Source: JAVBPE01 sp031549865
GTDB taxonomy: Bacteria; Bacillota_I; Bacilli_A; Acholeplasmatales; Anaeroplasmataceae
NCBI GenBank assembly: GCA_031549865.1
Contig: JAVBPE010000002.1
Coordinates: forward strand, 310,001 to 374,000
Length of the DNA: 64,000 nucleotides
Direction: 5' to 3'
A model generated the notes under the pieces. It was given only the letters and a program-made list of their open reading frames with translations, was not told where the DNA came from and did no database searches. Shown in pieces: positions 35,632 through 44,400 of the stretch (within the stretch, counting starts at the first letter, position 1; every line of letters begins with the position of its first letter). The translations under genes and the position numbers were made by a program.

Positions 35632-36899
35632 TGAATGTTACAATTAACCCTAAGAATTTAGTTGGAGATGTAATAATACCTCCTTCAAAAAGCCTATCTC
35701 ATAGAGCTATTATTGCGGCTTGTTTAAGTGAGGGTAGAAGCGAAATATCTAATGTTTTATACTCGGATGATATTATTGCAACATTAGATGCAATGGAGGC
35801 AATGGGCGCTAAAATAGAAAGATTAGAAGATAAATTAATAATTGATGGCTCTAAAGTTAAAAGAATAGATAATGTCATTGATGCACATGAATCTGGCTCT
35901 ACTATCCGTTTTTTAATACCTATTGCTCTAACTATAAATGAACCTATAACTTTTATTGGGCGCAATCATTTGGTTAAGAGACCTTTAGATATATATACTA
36001 AAATATTTGACGAACAAGGTATAAAATATTTTAAAGAAACTAATGAATTACCTCTTTATGTAGAAGGTGCGATAAAAAGTGGGGTGTATGAAATTAGAGG
36101 CGATATTTCTAGCCAATTTATTACTGGACTTTTATATGCCTTACCTTTATTAGAAGGTGATTCAAAGTTAGTTATTACTACAAATTTAGAATCTAAAGGA
36201 TATGTTGATTTAACGATTGATATATTAAAAATGTTTAATATTGAAATTATAAATTATGATTATAAAGAGTTTACAATAAAGGGCAATCAAGTTTATAAAC
36301 CATTCAACTATACTATTGAAGGTGATTACTCACAAGTGGCATTTTGGTTGGTTGCACAAACTTTAGGTGCAGATTTAAATCTTTTAAATATGCGTGAGGA
36401 TTCATATCAAGGAGATAAAAAGATTATTGAAGATATTAATGCCCTTGGCGGAGATGTTAAGTTTATAAATGGTTTAATTAAGGCAAGTGCTTCTAATACA
36501 AAAGGTGCTGTAATCGATTTTTCTGAGTCTCCTGATTTAGGACCAGCCTTAACGGTATTAGCTTCGTTAAGTGAAGGAGAATCAAGATTTATTAATGCCT
36601 CACGCTTAAGAATTAAAGAATGTGACCGCATTACATGTATGCGTGTTGAATTAGAAAAAATGGGTGCAAAAATAACTGAAGAGCCAGATAAAATGATTAT
36701 AACTGGTGTTAAGTCATTAAAGGGTAATGTAGTATTAGATGCTCATAATGATCACCGTATTGCGATGGCGTTATCTATTGCCTCACTTAAAGCAAATGGA
36801 CCTATAAAAATAATGGGAGCTGATTGTGTAAAAAAATCATATCCACATTTTTATAAAGTATTTGAATCTTTAAAAGGAGATTTAACATATGAAGAATAA
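35631..36899 (+). CDS. aroA: 3-phosphoshikimate 1-carboxyvinyltransferase (EPSP synthase)
   Basis: 422 residues from the ATG at 35631 (the frame extends upstream inside aroB, but TAATG coupling and family alignment favour this start). Begins PPSKSLSHRAII, the phosphate/PEP-binding motif, and has SGSTIRFLIP, SSQFITGLLYALPLL, RIKECDRI and NDHRIAMALSIA. Adds the enolpyruvyl group to shikimate-3-phosphate. The 96-GNAGT region reads H-E-SGSTIRF, so glyphosate class cannot be judged confidently. Confidence 0.96.
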   Translation: MNVTINPKNLVGDVIIPPSKSLSHRAIIAACLSEGRSEISNVLYSDDIIATLDAMEAMGAKIERLEDKLIIDGSKVKRIDNVIDAHESGSTIRFLIPIALTINEPITFIGRNHLVKRPLDIYTKIFDEQGIKYFKETNELPLYVEGAIKSGVYEIRGDISSQFITGLLYALPLLEGDSKLVITTNLESKGYVDLTIDILKMFNIEIINYDYKEFTIKGNQVYKPFNYTIEGDYSQVAFWLVAQTLGADLNLLNMREDSYQGDKKIIEDINALGGDVKFINGLIKASASNTKGAVIDFSESPDLGPALTVLASLSEGESRFINASRLRIKECDRITCMRVELEKMGAKITEEPDKMIITGVKSLKGNVVLDAHNDHRIAMALSIASLKANGPIKIMGADCVKKSYPHFYKVFESLKGDLTYEE

Positions 36900-37170
36900 G
36901 TTAGAAATTGCTCGTGAAATTATTTCATCTGTAGATAAAGAAATGTTAAATTTATTTATTAAAAGAATGGAGGCAGCTAAAATGGTTGCCTTATATAAAT
37001 ATGAAAATAATCTTCCAATATTAGATGAGATAAGAGAAAATGATATTATAAATAAACAAATTGATTTATTAGATAATAAAGAAATAGAAAAATACTTTTT
37101 AATCTATTTTGAAGGATTACTTACGGCTTCAAAAGAATATCAAAAAGATTTATTAAGTAGAAATGAATAA
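36889..37170 (+). CDS. Chorismate mutase, AroQ type
   Basis: 93 residues, all helical: LEIAREIISSVDKEMLNLFIKRMEAAKMVALYK..NNLPILDEIREN. The spaced Arg/Lys, Asp and Glu residues of the AroQ fold are recognisable. Converts chorismate to prephenate, the substrate of TyrA. It overlaps aroA by 11 bases with AAAGGAG inside the aroA end, and overlaps aroE by 8 bases. Confidence 0.85.
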   Translation: MKNKLEIAREIISSVDKEMLNLFIKRMEAAKMVALYKYENNLPILDEIRENDIINKQIDLLDNKEIEKYFLIYFEGLLTASKEYQKDLLSRNE

Positions 37171-37930
37171 ATATGCCCTATTAGGTGAGCATTTGACTCA
37201 TAGTTATTCTAAAATATTACACACAATAATTTTTGAAGAAAAAAATATTGATGCGACTTATGAGCTTTTAGAACTAAAAAAAGAAGATTTGAAAAGCACA
37301 ATCAACAAATTAAAAACAAAAGAGTATATGGGGTTTAATGTAACGATTCCTTATAAAATAGAAGTAATGCAGTACCTAGATTATATAACACCTGAGGCCA
37401 AAGCTATTGGAAGTGTAAATACAATTGCCTATACTGATGGGTTAATTGTTGGATATAATACAGATTATTATGGTTTTTTAGATACATTGATGATAAACAA
37501 TATTGAAGTATCAAACAAAGATTGTTATATCTTAGGGACAGGTGGAGCCTCACTTGCAGTTAAGAAAGTTTTAGCAGATTTAGGTGCCAATATATTCATG
37601 GTTTCTAGGAATAAAACAATCGATACTTTAAGTTATGAAGATTTAGAATATATTGAAAAAATAGATTTAATTGTTAACACTACCCCAGTTGGAATGTTTC
37701 CAAATGTGGATGCCTCACCAATTAATGATAATATAATAGATAAAACCGATGTAATAATAGATATTATTTTTAATCCTTTAGTTACAAAATTAATATCAAA
37801 AGGTAAAGTAGCATATAATGGATTGATGATGCTTGTCGGGCAAGCGATTAAAGCAGAAGAAATCTGGCATGATAAAAACCTTGATTTAGATAAGGTTAAA
37901 ATATTAAAAAAAGTAAGCGAGATGATTTAG
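37163..37930 (+). CDS. aroE: Shikimate dehydrogenase
   Basis: 255 residues; NADPH-dependent reduction of 3-dehydroshikimate. Motifs: GEHLTHSYSKILH, FNVTIPYKIEVM (catalytic Lys), YNTDYYGF, LGTGGASLAVKKVL and VNTTPVGMFPN. Short spacing to its neighbours on both sides confirms operon membership. Neither dehydroquinate dehydratase nor shikimate kinase, needed before and after it, occurs in this operon. Confidence 0.95.
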   Translation: MNKYALLGEHLTHSYSKILHTIIFEEKNIDATYELLELKKEDLKSTINKLKTKEYMGFNVTIPYKIEVMQYLDYITPEAKAIGSVNTIAYTDGLIVGYNTDYYGFLDTLMINNIEVSNKDCYILGTGGASLAVKKVLADLGANIFMVSRNKTIDTLSYEDLEYIEKIDLIVNTTPVGMFPNVDASPINDNIIDKTDVIIDIIFNPLVTKLISKGKVAYNGLMMLVGQAIKAEEIWHDKNLDLDKVKILKKVSEMI

Positions 37931-38920
37931 ATGAATACAATAGGTAGATTATTTAAAGTAAGTATATATGGAGAATCGCATGGCGCAAGTATTGGAATTA
38001 TTCTTGATGGCGTACCTGCAGGCATTGCTCTTGATAGCAGTGATTTTATAGCAGATTTGTCAAGAAGAAAACCTGGTAAAGCCGGAACTACTGCTAGAGT
38101 AGAAGATGACCTAGTATTACTGGAATCAGGAGTTTTCAATGGCCATACAACTGGAAGTCCAATTTTAGTTAGAATTTTAAATAAAAATCAAAATTCCAAG
38201 GATTACTCAAATCTACTTACTCATCCACGTCCAAGTCATGCTGATTTTGTAAGCAATATAAAATATAATGGATTTCAAGATTACCGTGGTGGAGGACATT
38301 TTTCAGGAAGACTTACGACTGCACTTGTTGCCGCAGGGGTAGTAGCAAAAAAAATTCATAATATAGATATTCAAAGTGAAATTATTAATTTAGGTGGAGA
38401 AACAGATAAATCTAAATATAATGATATAGTAAATAAAGCAGTTACTAATTTAGATAGTGTTGGTGGAATTATTAGAGTTACTGCAAAAAATGCTGATATT
38501 GGGTTAGGTGAGCCATATTTTGACTCAGTTGAATCAGTATTATCGCATTTATTATTTAGTGTTGGTGGAATAAAAGGTGTTCAGTTCGGAACAGGATTTA
38601 ATGGTGTTAATATGTTTGGTAGTGAATTCAATGATAAAATTATCGACGCTATAGGTACCACATCAACTAATAATAACGGTGGTATTAATGGTGGTATAAC
38701 AAATGGTAATGATATAGTAGTTGATGTATTTGTTAAACCTACACCAAGTATTTATAAAGCTCAAGATACATTTAGTTTTATTACAAATGAAGTAACACCA
38801 CTTGAAATAGTAGGTAGACATGACGCAGCTATAATTTTGCGCGCAGGTGTTGTTTTAGAAGCCATGGTGGCAATAGGATTAGCTGATTTAAGCTTAGTTG
38901 GTAAAGCCTATAAAGAATAG
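37931..38920 (+). CDS. aroC: Chorismate synthase
   Basis: 329 residues, at the short end for the family (usually about 350-390). N-terminus GRLFKVSIYGESHG, then RRKPGKAGTTARVEDD, HPRPSHADF, YRGGGHFSGRLTTALVAAG and the C-terminal VGRHDAAIILRAGVVLEAM are all diagnostic. Requires reduced FMN, so a reductase must serve it; a flavin-type NAD(P)H oxidoreductase follows 12 bases downstream. Follows the aroE stop directly. Confidence 0.95.
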   Translation: MNTIGRLFKVSIYGESHGASIGIILDGVPAGIALDSSDFIADLSRRKPGKAGTTARVEDDLVLLESGVFNGHTTGSPILVRILNKNQNSKDYSNLLTHPRPSHADFVSNIKYNGFQDYRGGGHFSGRLTTALVAAGVVAKKIHNIDIQSEIINLGGETDKSKYNDIVNKAVTNLDSVGGIIRVTAKNADIGLGEPYFDSVESVLSHLLFSVGGIKGVQFGTGFNGVNMFGSEFNDKIIDAIGTTSTNNNGGINGGITNGNDIVVDVFVKPTPSIYKAQDTFSFITNEVTPLEIVGRHDAAIILRAGVVLEAMVAIGLADLSLVGKAYKE

Positions 38921-38932
38921 AGGTTTTGATTT

Positions 38933-40222
38933 ATGTTATACAACGATTTTTCAACTAATGATAATGGATATACAAAAGAAGAAGCTCTTTTAGAAGCTAA
39001 AAGATGCCTTAGTTGTAAAAATCCACGATGTGAGACTGGATGTCCTACATCAATGAAAATTAGAGATTTTATTAAAGAATTAAAAAATGAAAATATTACT
39101 GAGGCCGCAAACATCATTTCAGAATGTTCTTCATTATCCGCAATATGTAGCCGCGTATGTCATCATGAAAAGCAGTGTGTTGGACATTGTATTTTAAACG
39201 CTAAAGGTAAGCCTATTGAAATTGGTAAACTAGAACGATTTATTAATGATGAAGTAGGGATTCCATATAATAAAGCAGATGAAATAACTGGGAATGTCGC
39301 AGTTATTGGTGGTGGACCTGCAAGTATATCATGTGCTAAAGTATTAGCCCAAAATGGCGTTAATGTTACATTATTTGATAATAATAAATATTTAGGCGGA
39401 GTAATGGTTACGGGGATTCCTAACTTTAGATTAAATAAAGACATTGTCGCAAACTATTATAATGAACTTAAAGAATTAGGTGTATTAATAAATTTAAATA
39501 CTGAAATTACTTATGATGATATTATACATATGAAAGATGAATATGATTTTATTTTCTTAGGTACTGGTCTTACAAAAGTAAAAAAACTTCAAGCTTTAAA
39601 AGAAGATTTAGAAGGTATTTATGATGCCTTAGATTTATTAAAAATATCAAATCTGGCATCAAAATATAATATAGGTGATCTCCCTAAACTTAGTGGAAAA
39701 ACTATTGTTATAGGTGCAGGAAACGTTGCGATGGATGCTTCACGTATGGCACTACGCTTAGGTAGTAGTGAGGTAAGTATAGTTTATCGCCGTTCAATAG
39801 ATGAAGCCCCAGCAAGTAAAGCCGAAATTGATGAAGCCTTGCATGATGGAGTGATATTTAAATTCCTAACTAACCCTGTTAAAGTAATAGGCGATATAAA
39901 AGTTCAAAAATTATTATGCGAAAAAATGATTTTAGAAGATGCTGATGAAACAGGTAGAAGAACACCAGTTGGAAGTAATGATTTCTTTGAAATTGAATGT
40001 GATAATATTATAAGCGCTATTGGTCAAAACCCAGATAATTTATATGCTAATAAAGATATAGAAACTAATGGTGGCTATTTGATTATAAACCCAGAAACTT
40101 ATGAAACTTCAGATTCAAAAATTTATGCTGGTGGCGATATTGCCTTAGGACCTCAAACTGTTGTTAAGGCCATGGTTAGTGGTAGAGTTGCAGCCAAAGA
40201 GATAATAAATCGTTTAAAATAA
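38933..40222 (+). CDS. GltD-like NAD(P)H-dependent flavoprotein oxidoreductase
   Basis: 429 residues resembling the glutamate synthase small subunit. The N-terminal Cys-rich region (CLSCKNPRCETGCPT and CSRVCHHEKQCVGHC, about 23-90) should bind two 4Fe-4S clusters; an FAD-binding GGGPASISCAKVLA (about 120) and an NAD(P)-binding GAGNVAMDASRMA (about 255) follow, ending YAGGDIALGPQTVVKAM. No large glutamate synthase subunit is adjacent, so it may be a stand-alone reductase. Its place at the end of the aro operon raises a possible role in supplying reduced flavin or in amino-group metabolism; this is inference. Confidence 0.85.
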   Translation: MLYNDFSTNDNGYTKEEALLEAKRCLSCKNPRCETGCPTSMKIRDFIKELKNENITEAANIISECSSLSAICSRVCHHEKQCVGHCILNAKGKPIEIGKLERFINDEVGIPYNKADEITGNVAVIGGGPASISCAKVLAQNGVNVTLFDNNKYLGGVMVTGIPNFRLNKDIVANYYNELKELGVLINLNTEITYDDIIHMKDEYDFIFLGTGLTKVKKLQALKEDLEGIYDALDLLKISNLASKYNIGDLPKLSGKTIVIGAGNVAMDASRMALRLGSSEVSIVYRRSIDEAPASKAEIDEALHDGVIFKFLTNPVKVIGDIKVQKLLCEKMILEDADETGRRTPVGSNDFFEIECDNIISAIGQNPDNLYANKDIETNGGYLIINPETYETSDSKIYAGGDIALGPQTVVKAMVSGRVAAKEIINRLK

Positions 40223-40250
40223 CAAAAAACAGCATTTTTATTATTAGGTA

Positions 40251-40279
40251 TTGAAATAATCAAATTCCTATGCTATAAT
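40251..40279 (+). promoter_or_regulatory. Promoter of the tRNA-Asp/tRNA-Arg operon
   Basis: TTGAAA, exactly 17 bases, TATAAT (40274-40279), 18 bases before the first tRNA. Confidence 0.75.
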
Positions 40280-40296
40280 AAAAAAGCTGTTAAAAT

Positions 40297-40372
40297 GGTC
40301 TGGTGGTGTAGTGGTTAACATGCTAGTCTGTCACACTGGAGATCGCGGGTTCAAGTCCCGTCCAGACCGCCA
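40297..40372 (+). tRNA. tRNA-Asp (GTC)
   Basis: 76 bases with acceptor GGTCTGG / CCAGACC, discriminator G, encoded CCA, anticodon GTC in loop CTGTCAC and T-loop GGTTCAAGTCC. Confidence 0.96.
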
Positions 40373-40378
40373 TTTAGT

Positions 40379-40455
40379 GCATCCATAGATCAATTGGATA
40401 GATCGTTTGACTACGGATCAAAAGGTTAGGGGTTCGAGTCCTCTTGGATGCGCCA
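40379..40455 (+). tRNA. tRNA-Arg (ACG)
   Basis: 77 bases with acceptor GCATCCA / TGGATGC, encoded CCA and anticodon ACG, whose A34 would need TadA editing to inosine. Seven bases after tRNA-Asp. Confidence 0.96.
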
Positions 40456-40467
40456 TCTAAAATAATT

Positions 40468-40496
40468 AATGTTTCAGAAATGGAACATTTTTTTTA
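40468..40496 (+). terminator. Intrinsic terminator of the tRNA operon
   Basis: Stem AATGTTTC / GGAACATT (one wobble pair) with T run. Confidence 0.82.
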
Positions 40497-40505
40497 TTTT
40501 TACTA

Positions 40506-40561
40506 TTGACATACTAAATTAAATGTTATAAAATTGTAACATAAAGTTATAAATTTATAAC
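40506..40561 (+). promoter_or_regulatory. Promoter with two related palindromes (candidate XRE operators)
   Basis: TTGACA (40506-40511), 17 bases, TAAAAT (40529-40534). An imperfect palindrome TGTTATAAAATTGTAACA (40524-40541) covers the -10 box, and a perfect one GTTATAAATTTATAAC (40546-40561) lies in the leader just before GGAGG. The shared half-site GTTATAAA suggests autoregulation by the XRE protein encoded second in the operon. Confidence 0.6.
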
Positions 40562-40573
40562 ACGGAGGTTATT

Positions 40574-41047
40574 ATGATAACTAAAAAACATCTTTCACCA
40601 GCTAACATATTTTCAAGTTTTTTTACAATAGATGGCTGTGTAATACTATATTTTGGAATGATATTAATGAATTCAAATGAAAAACCAACATTTTTAATGT
40701 ATTTGCCTTTATATTTAGGAGCATTTATGATGATCATAGCACCAATTGGTTACTTTATGAGTAAGAAAAATAAAGTTGGTGATGAACTTACATCAGAAAT
40801 AATACAAAAAGGTGGATATCTTACATTCATTATTACGTTATTTTTATTATTCTTCGTTATGGCTATTAATGTATTTACTATATTATTTAATAAAGAAAAA
40901 ATATTAGTAGATGGAATTTCATCAGTTCTTGATCCACTAACTATAATATCATTATTTTCTTTAGTAATTATTATTTCGACCTTTATATTTATGCTTTATT
41001 ATATTGTAGCAAGTAAGAAAGGCACTAAATTAAGTTATGAAGAATAA
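40574..41047 (+). CDS. Hypothetical membrane protein paired with an XRE regulator, 157 aa
   Basis: Four hydrophobic segments (about 9-29, 38-60, 75-101 and 118-145), lacking a signal peptide. GGAGG precedes the ATG. The last 11 bases overlap the following XRE regulator gene; this small membrane-protein/XRE pairing is frequent in Firmicutes, where the regulator usually controls its own operon. Function unknown. Confidence 0.75.
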   Translation: MITKKHLSPANIFSSFFTIDGCVILYFGMILMNSNEKPTFLMYLPLYLGAFMMIIAPIGYFMSKKNKVGDELTSEIIQKGGYLTFIITLFLLFFVMAINVFTILFNKEKILVDGISSVLDPLTIISLFSLVIIISTFIFMLYYIVASKKGTKLSYEE

Positions 41048-41234
41048 CATAAAAATACTTAGAGCAATGATGAATATAAAGCAAGAAGAACTTGCAAACT
41101 TAGTAGGAGTAAGAAGAGAAACTATTATCCATTTAGAAAATAATAGATATATGCCATCATTAAAACTAGCTTATGATATTGCGAAAGTATTTAATAAAGA
41201 AATTGAAGAAGTATTTAATTTTGAAGATGAGTAA
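41037..41234 (+). CDS. XRE-family transcriptional regulator, 65 aa
   Basis: A single Cro/C1-type helix-turn-helix: MNIKQEELANLVGVRRETIIHLENNRYMPSLKLAYDIAKVFNKEIEEVF. Length and sequence fit the short YozG/YvaO-like class. No ribosome site of its own is clear; start overlaps the upstream gene, so coupling is likely. It may bind the palindromes at 40524-40561. Confidence 0.9.
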   Translation: MKNNIKILRAMMNIKQEELANLVGVRRETIIHLENNRYMPSLKLAYDIAKVFNKEIEEVFNFEDE

Positions 41235-41245
41235 ATAATAAATAA

Positions 41246-41276
41246 GCACTTTTATTAAATTATAGAAGTGTTTTTT
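41246..41276 (+). terminator. Probable intrinsic terminator after the XRE gene
   Basis: Short stem CACTT / AAGTG with a 14-base loop and TTTTTT. Confidence 0.6.
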
Positions 41277-41309
41277 ATTTTAAAAATAATATGAAAAATT
41301 GAAATAAAC

Positions 41310-41339
41310 TTGTCAAAATACTTTATATAATGTTATAAT
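41310..41339 (+). promoter_or_regulatory. Putative cas9 promoter
   Basis: TTGTCA (41310-41315), 18-base spacer, TATAAT (41334-41339). A transcript from here has about 140 bases of leader that is antisense to the entire tracrRNA. Confidence 0.6.
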
Positions 41340-41378
41340 TTAAGAAACATAATTACATTATAAATTTAAATAAAAAAT

Positions 41379-41453
41379 AAAAAAAGGTCTTCACAAGACC
41401 TATGATTTCGGTAAAACCTTATTTGAACTCGTAGTGTAATTTAAGTTTAACCC
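41379..41453 (-). ncRNA. tracrRNA
   Basis: About 75 nt, read leftward. The anti-repeat (41422-41453) is complementary to the CRISPR repeat: 15 consecutive bases (GTAGTGTAATTTAAG on the plus strand, 41431-41445), flanked by GUUUGA:UCAAAU, leaving a bulge of GU on the crRNA and GAGU on the tracrRNA, the same 2-nt/4-nt geometry as in S. pyogenes. Next comes the nexus AAUAAGGUUUUACCG (GGU/ACC hairpin), then a single terminator hairpin AGGUCUU-GUG-AAGACCU (41385-41401) and seven U. Shorter than the S. pyogenes tracrRNA because it has only one 3' hairpin. Confidence 0.92.
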
Positions 41454-41459
41454 AATATT

Positions 41460-41488
41460 ATTGTAAATTAAAATAGGAGGATTGTCAA
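41460..41488 (-). promoter_or_regulatory. tracrRNA promoter overlapping the cas9 start codon
   Basis: On the minus strand TTGACA (41488-41483), exactly 17 bases, TACAAT (41465-41460), then a start near 41453. The -35 box shares its first base with the A of the cas9 ATG, and the cas9 AGGAGG lies in the spacer. Confidence 0.85.
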
Positions 41489-44400
41489 TGAAAGAAAATA
41501 AAAAATATTTTTTAGGGTTGGATATTGGTACAAATTCTGTAGGTTGGTCCTTAGTTGAATGGGACGTAATCAATCAAAAATATAAGATTGCCAAAAAGAA
41601 CGGAAAATCATTATGGGGTGTAAGAATGTTTGAAGAAGCAAAAGATGCTTCTGAAAGAAGAGGCTTTAGAACTTCACGAAAAAACATTGCTAGAAGAAAA
41701 CATAGGATAGAATTATTAAGAGAATTAATGGCTGAAGAAATTAATAAAGTAGATCCAACCTTTTTCCAAAGGCTAGATGATTCCTTTTATTTTCAAGAAG
41801 ATAAATTAAATAAAAATAAATATACGCTTTTTAATGATGGTGAAACCGATTATAATTATTTCAAAAAATTCCCAACTACATATCATTTAAGAAAATACCT
41901 TATTGAATCAAATCAAAAAGAAGATATTAGATATATTTATTTGGCAATAAGTCAAATGCTAAAAAAACGTGGTAATTTTTTAAATGATACTGATGAATTT
42001 AAAACAATGGATAAAGATGCTTTCAATCAATATATGATACTTTTCTGCGAATATATTAATGAATTGTTTCAAAATATATCTTTTGAAGATGAAAAAACAA
42101 GTTATTCATTTAATTATAAAAATGATGACTTTAATAAAATTAAAGATGCATTTGATATTAATTTTAAAAGAGATAGGTTAAAAAAATTAAATGAAATTTT
42201 AAATCCGGATAATGATAAAAATATTAAAGATTACATTTTGCCATTTTTAAATGGAAGTGATATTAAATTAAATAAAATTAATTTTTTAGGAATCGAAGAT
42301 GTTATTACTTTAAATATATCAATGGAAGGACTTGATTTAGCAATAGATGATGCTAAAACGAAAGCGAAAGATCAAGATGCTTTTTTTGAAATACTAACTA
42401 TTTGTAAACAAATATATGATTTTTTCTTTCTAGGTAAATTATTAAAAGATACTAATTATCTATCTGAGGCAATGGTTAAAAAGTATAATCAGCATGAAGA
42501 GGATTTAATAGTATTAAAAACATTTGTCAAAAGCTATAATCCTTCTAAGTATTATGAATGCTTTAGAAGGCTACGTCTTAAAGAAAAAGATGGAAAAAAA
42601 GAAAAAGTAACAATAATTAATAATTATGCTGAGTATGTTGGATTTAACCGCAGTGATAATTCTATATTAAGAACTTCTAAAGCCAAAAAAGAAGATTTTT
42701 ATGCATACTTAAAAAAGAATATATTAAGTAATATAATTGAAACTGATGAGAGTAAAAAAATGAGGGATAATATTTTAAGCAAAATTGAAGCAGGTGATTT
42801 TTTAAATAAACTTGCAACTTCTGACAATAGTGTTTTCCCCTATCAATTAAATTTAACTGAGCTAAAAATTATATTAGAAAAACAATCACATTACTATGAT
42901 TTTTTAAATAAAAAAGAAGACGATTTAACTATAAAAGATAAAATAATATCAATTTTAAAATTTAGGATTCCTTATTATGTAGGACCTTTAAATAAAAATT
43001 CAAATCATGCGTGGCTAACAAGAGGTAATGAAAAGATATATCCATGGAATTTTGAAAAGGTTGTAGATACCGACAAAACAGCAGTAGATTTTATCCAAAG
43101 AATGCAAAACAAATGTACATATTTAAGAGATTGTTATTGTATGCCTAAAAGTTCTATTTTATTTTCAAAATATAATGTTTTATCAGTTTTAAATAAAATA
43201 AATATAAATGGAAGGCCTATTACTGTAGAAGATAAGATTGATTTAATAGAAAAAATATTTGAAGTAAAAAGAAAAGTTACAAAAAAAGATATCATAGATT
43301 ATTTTAAAGCAACAAAAGGATCAGATGTTATTGTTACTACATCTACGAATAAACCACTAGAAGAATTGAATTGTAATATGGGATCATATTGTGATTTTGT
43401 TGCTTTATTTGGTAAAGAATTAGTTGATAATAACTTAGAAATAATTGAAAAATTAATATTAGACATTTCTATATTTGAAGATAAAAATATCCTTTATAAA
43501 AGAATATTGAATGAGTCTTCATATGAAATTTTTAGAACTCAAGCTAAGAACATAAAAGGACTAAATTACAAAGGATATGCTAGTATAAGTTCAAAATTGA
43601 TTAAAGATATTTATTCTTTTGATGATTTGGGAGTAACAAAGGGCAATATATTAGAAATAATGTTGAATACAAATTATAACTTACAAGAAATTTTAAATAT
43701 TGATGAATTTGGTTTTAAAAAACAAATTTTAGAATACAACAAACAAAATGGAATTGAGTATACTAATGCTGAATCTTTTATTAATGAGGAATTATACTTG
43801 ACACCAGTGATGAAGCGTCCACTTATTCAAGCATATAAAATTATAGAAGAAGTTGAAAAAATAATTGGAACTAATATTGATGAATATTATGTGGAATGTG
43901 CTAGGACAAATCAAGCAGAAAAGAAACGTAGTACTACCAGAAAAGATAATGCTAAAAGAATACTTCAAGCAGCAATTGATTTAGCAAAAGAACATAAAGA
44001 TTTACTGCAAGAAATTGAAATTAAAAAATTGATTAAAGAATGTGATGAACTTGATACAAATGCATTTCAAAGTGATAAATATTATTTATACTTCATGCAA
44101 TTAGGTAAATGTATGTATTCGTTAGAACCAATAAATTTTCATAATTTAAATAATGAAGCAGATTATGATATAGATCATATTATTCCTCAGGCATTATTTA
44201 AAGATGATTCTTTTGAGAATAAAGCATTAGTACTTCAAGAGTTAAATAAACGAAAATCTAATAGTTATCCTATTCCAAATGGAATTCAAGCGCCAAATGC
44301 ATATAAATTTTATAGCATGCTTCGAAACAAAAATCTAATTGGTAATAGAAAATATGATTCTTTAATAAAAAAAGAATTAAGTGATGCAGATATCGATCGA

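Noticed and set aside
41482..41487. TTG start two codons upstream for cas9
   Set aside because: Only one base from AGGAGG; the ATG at 41488 has the proper 7-base spacing.
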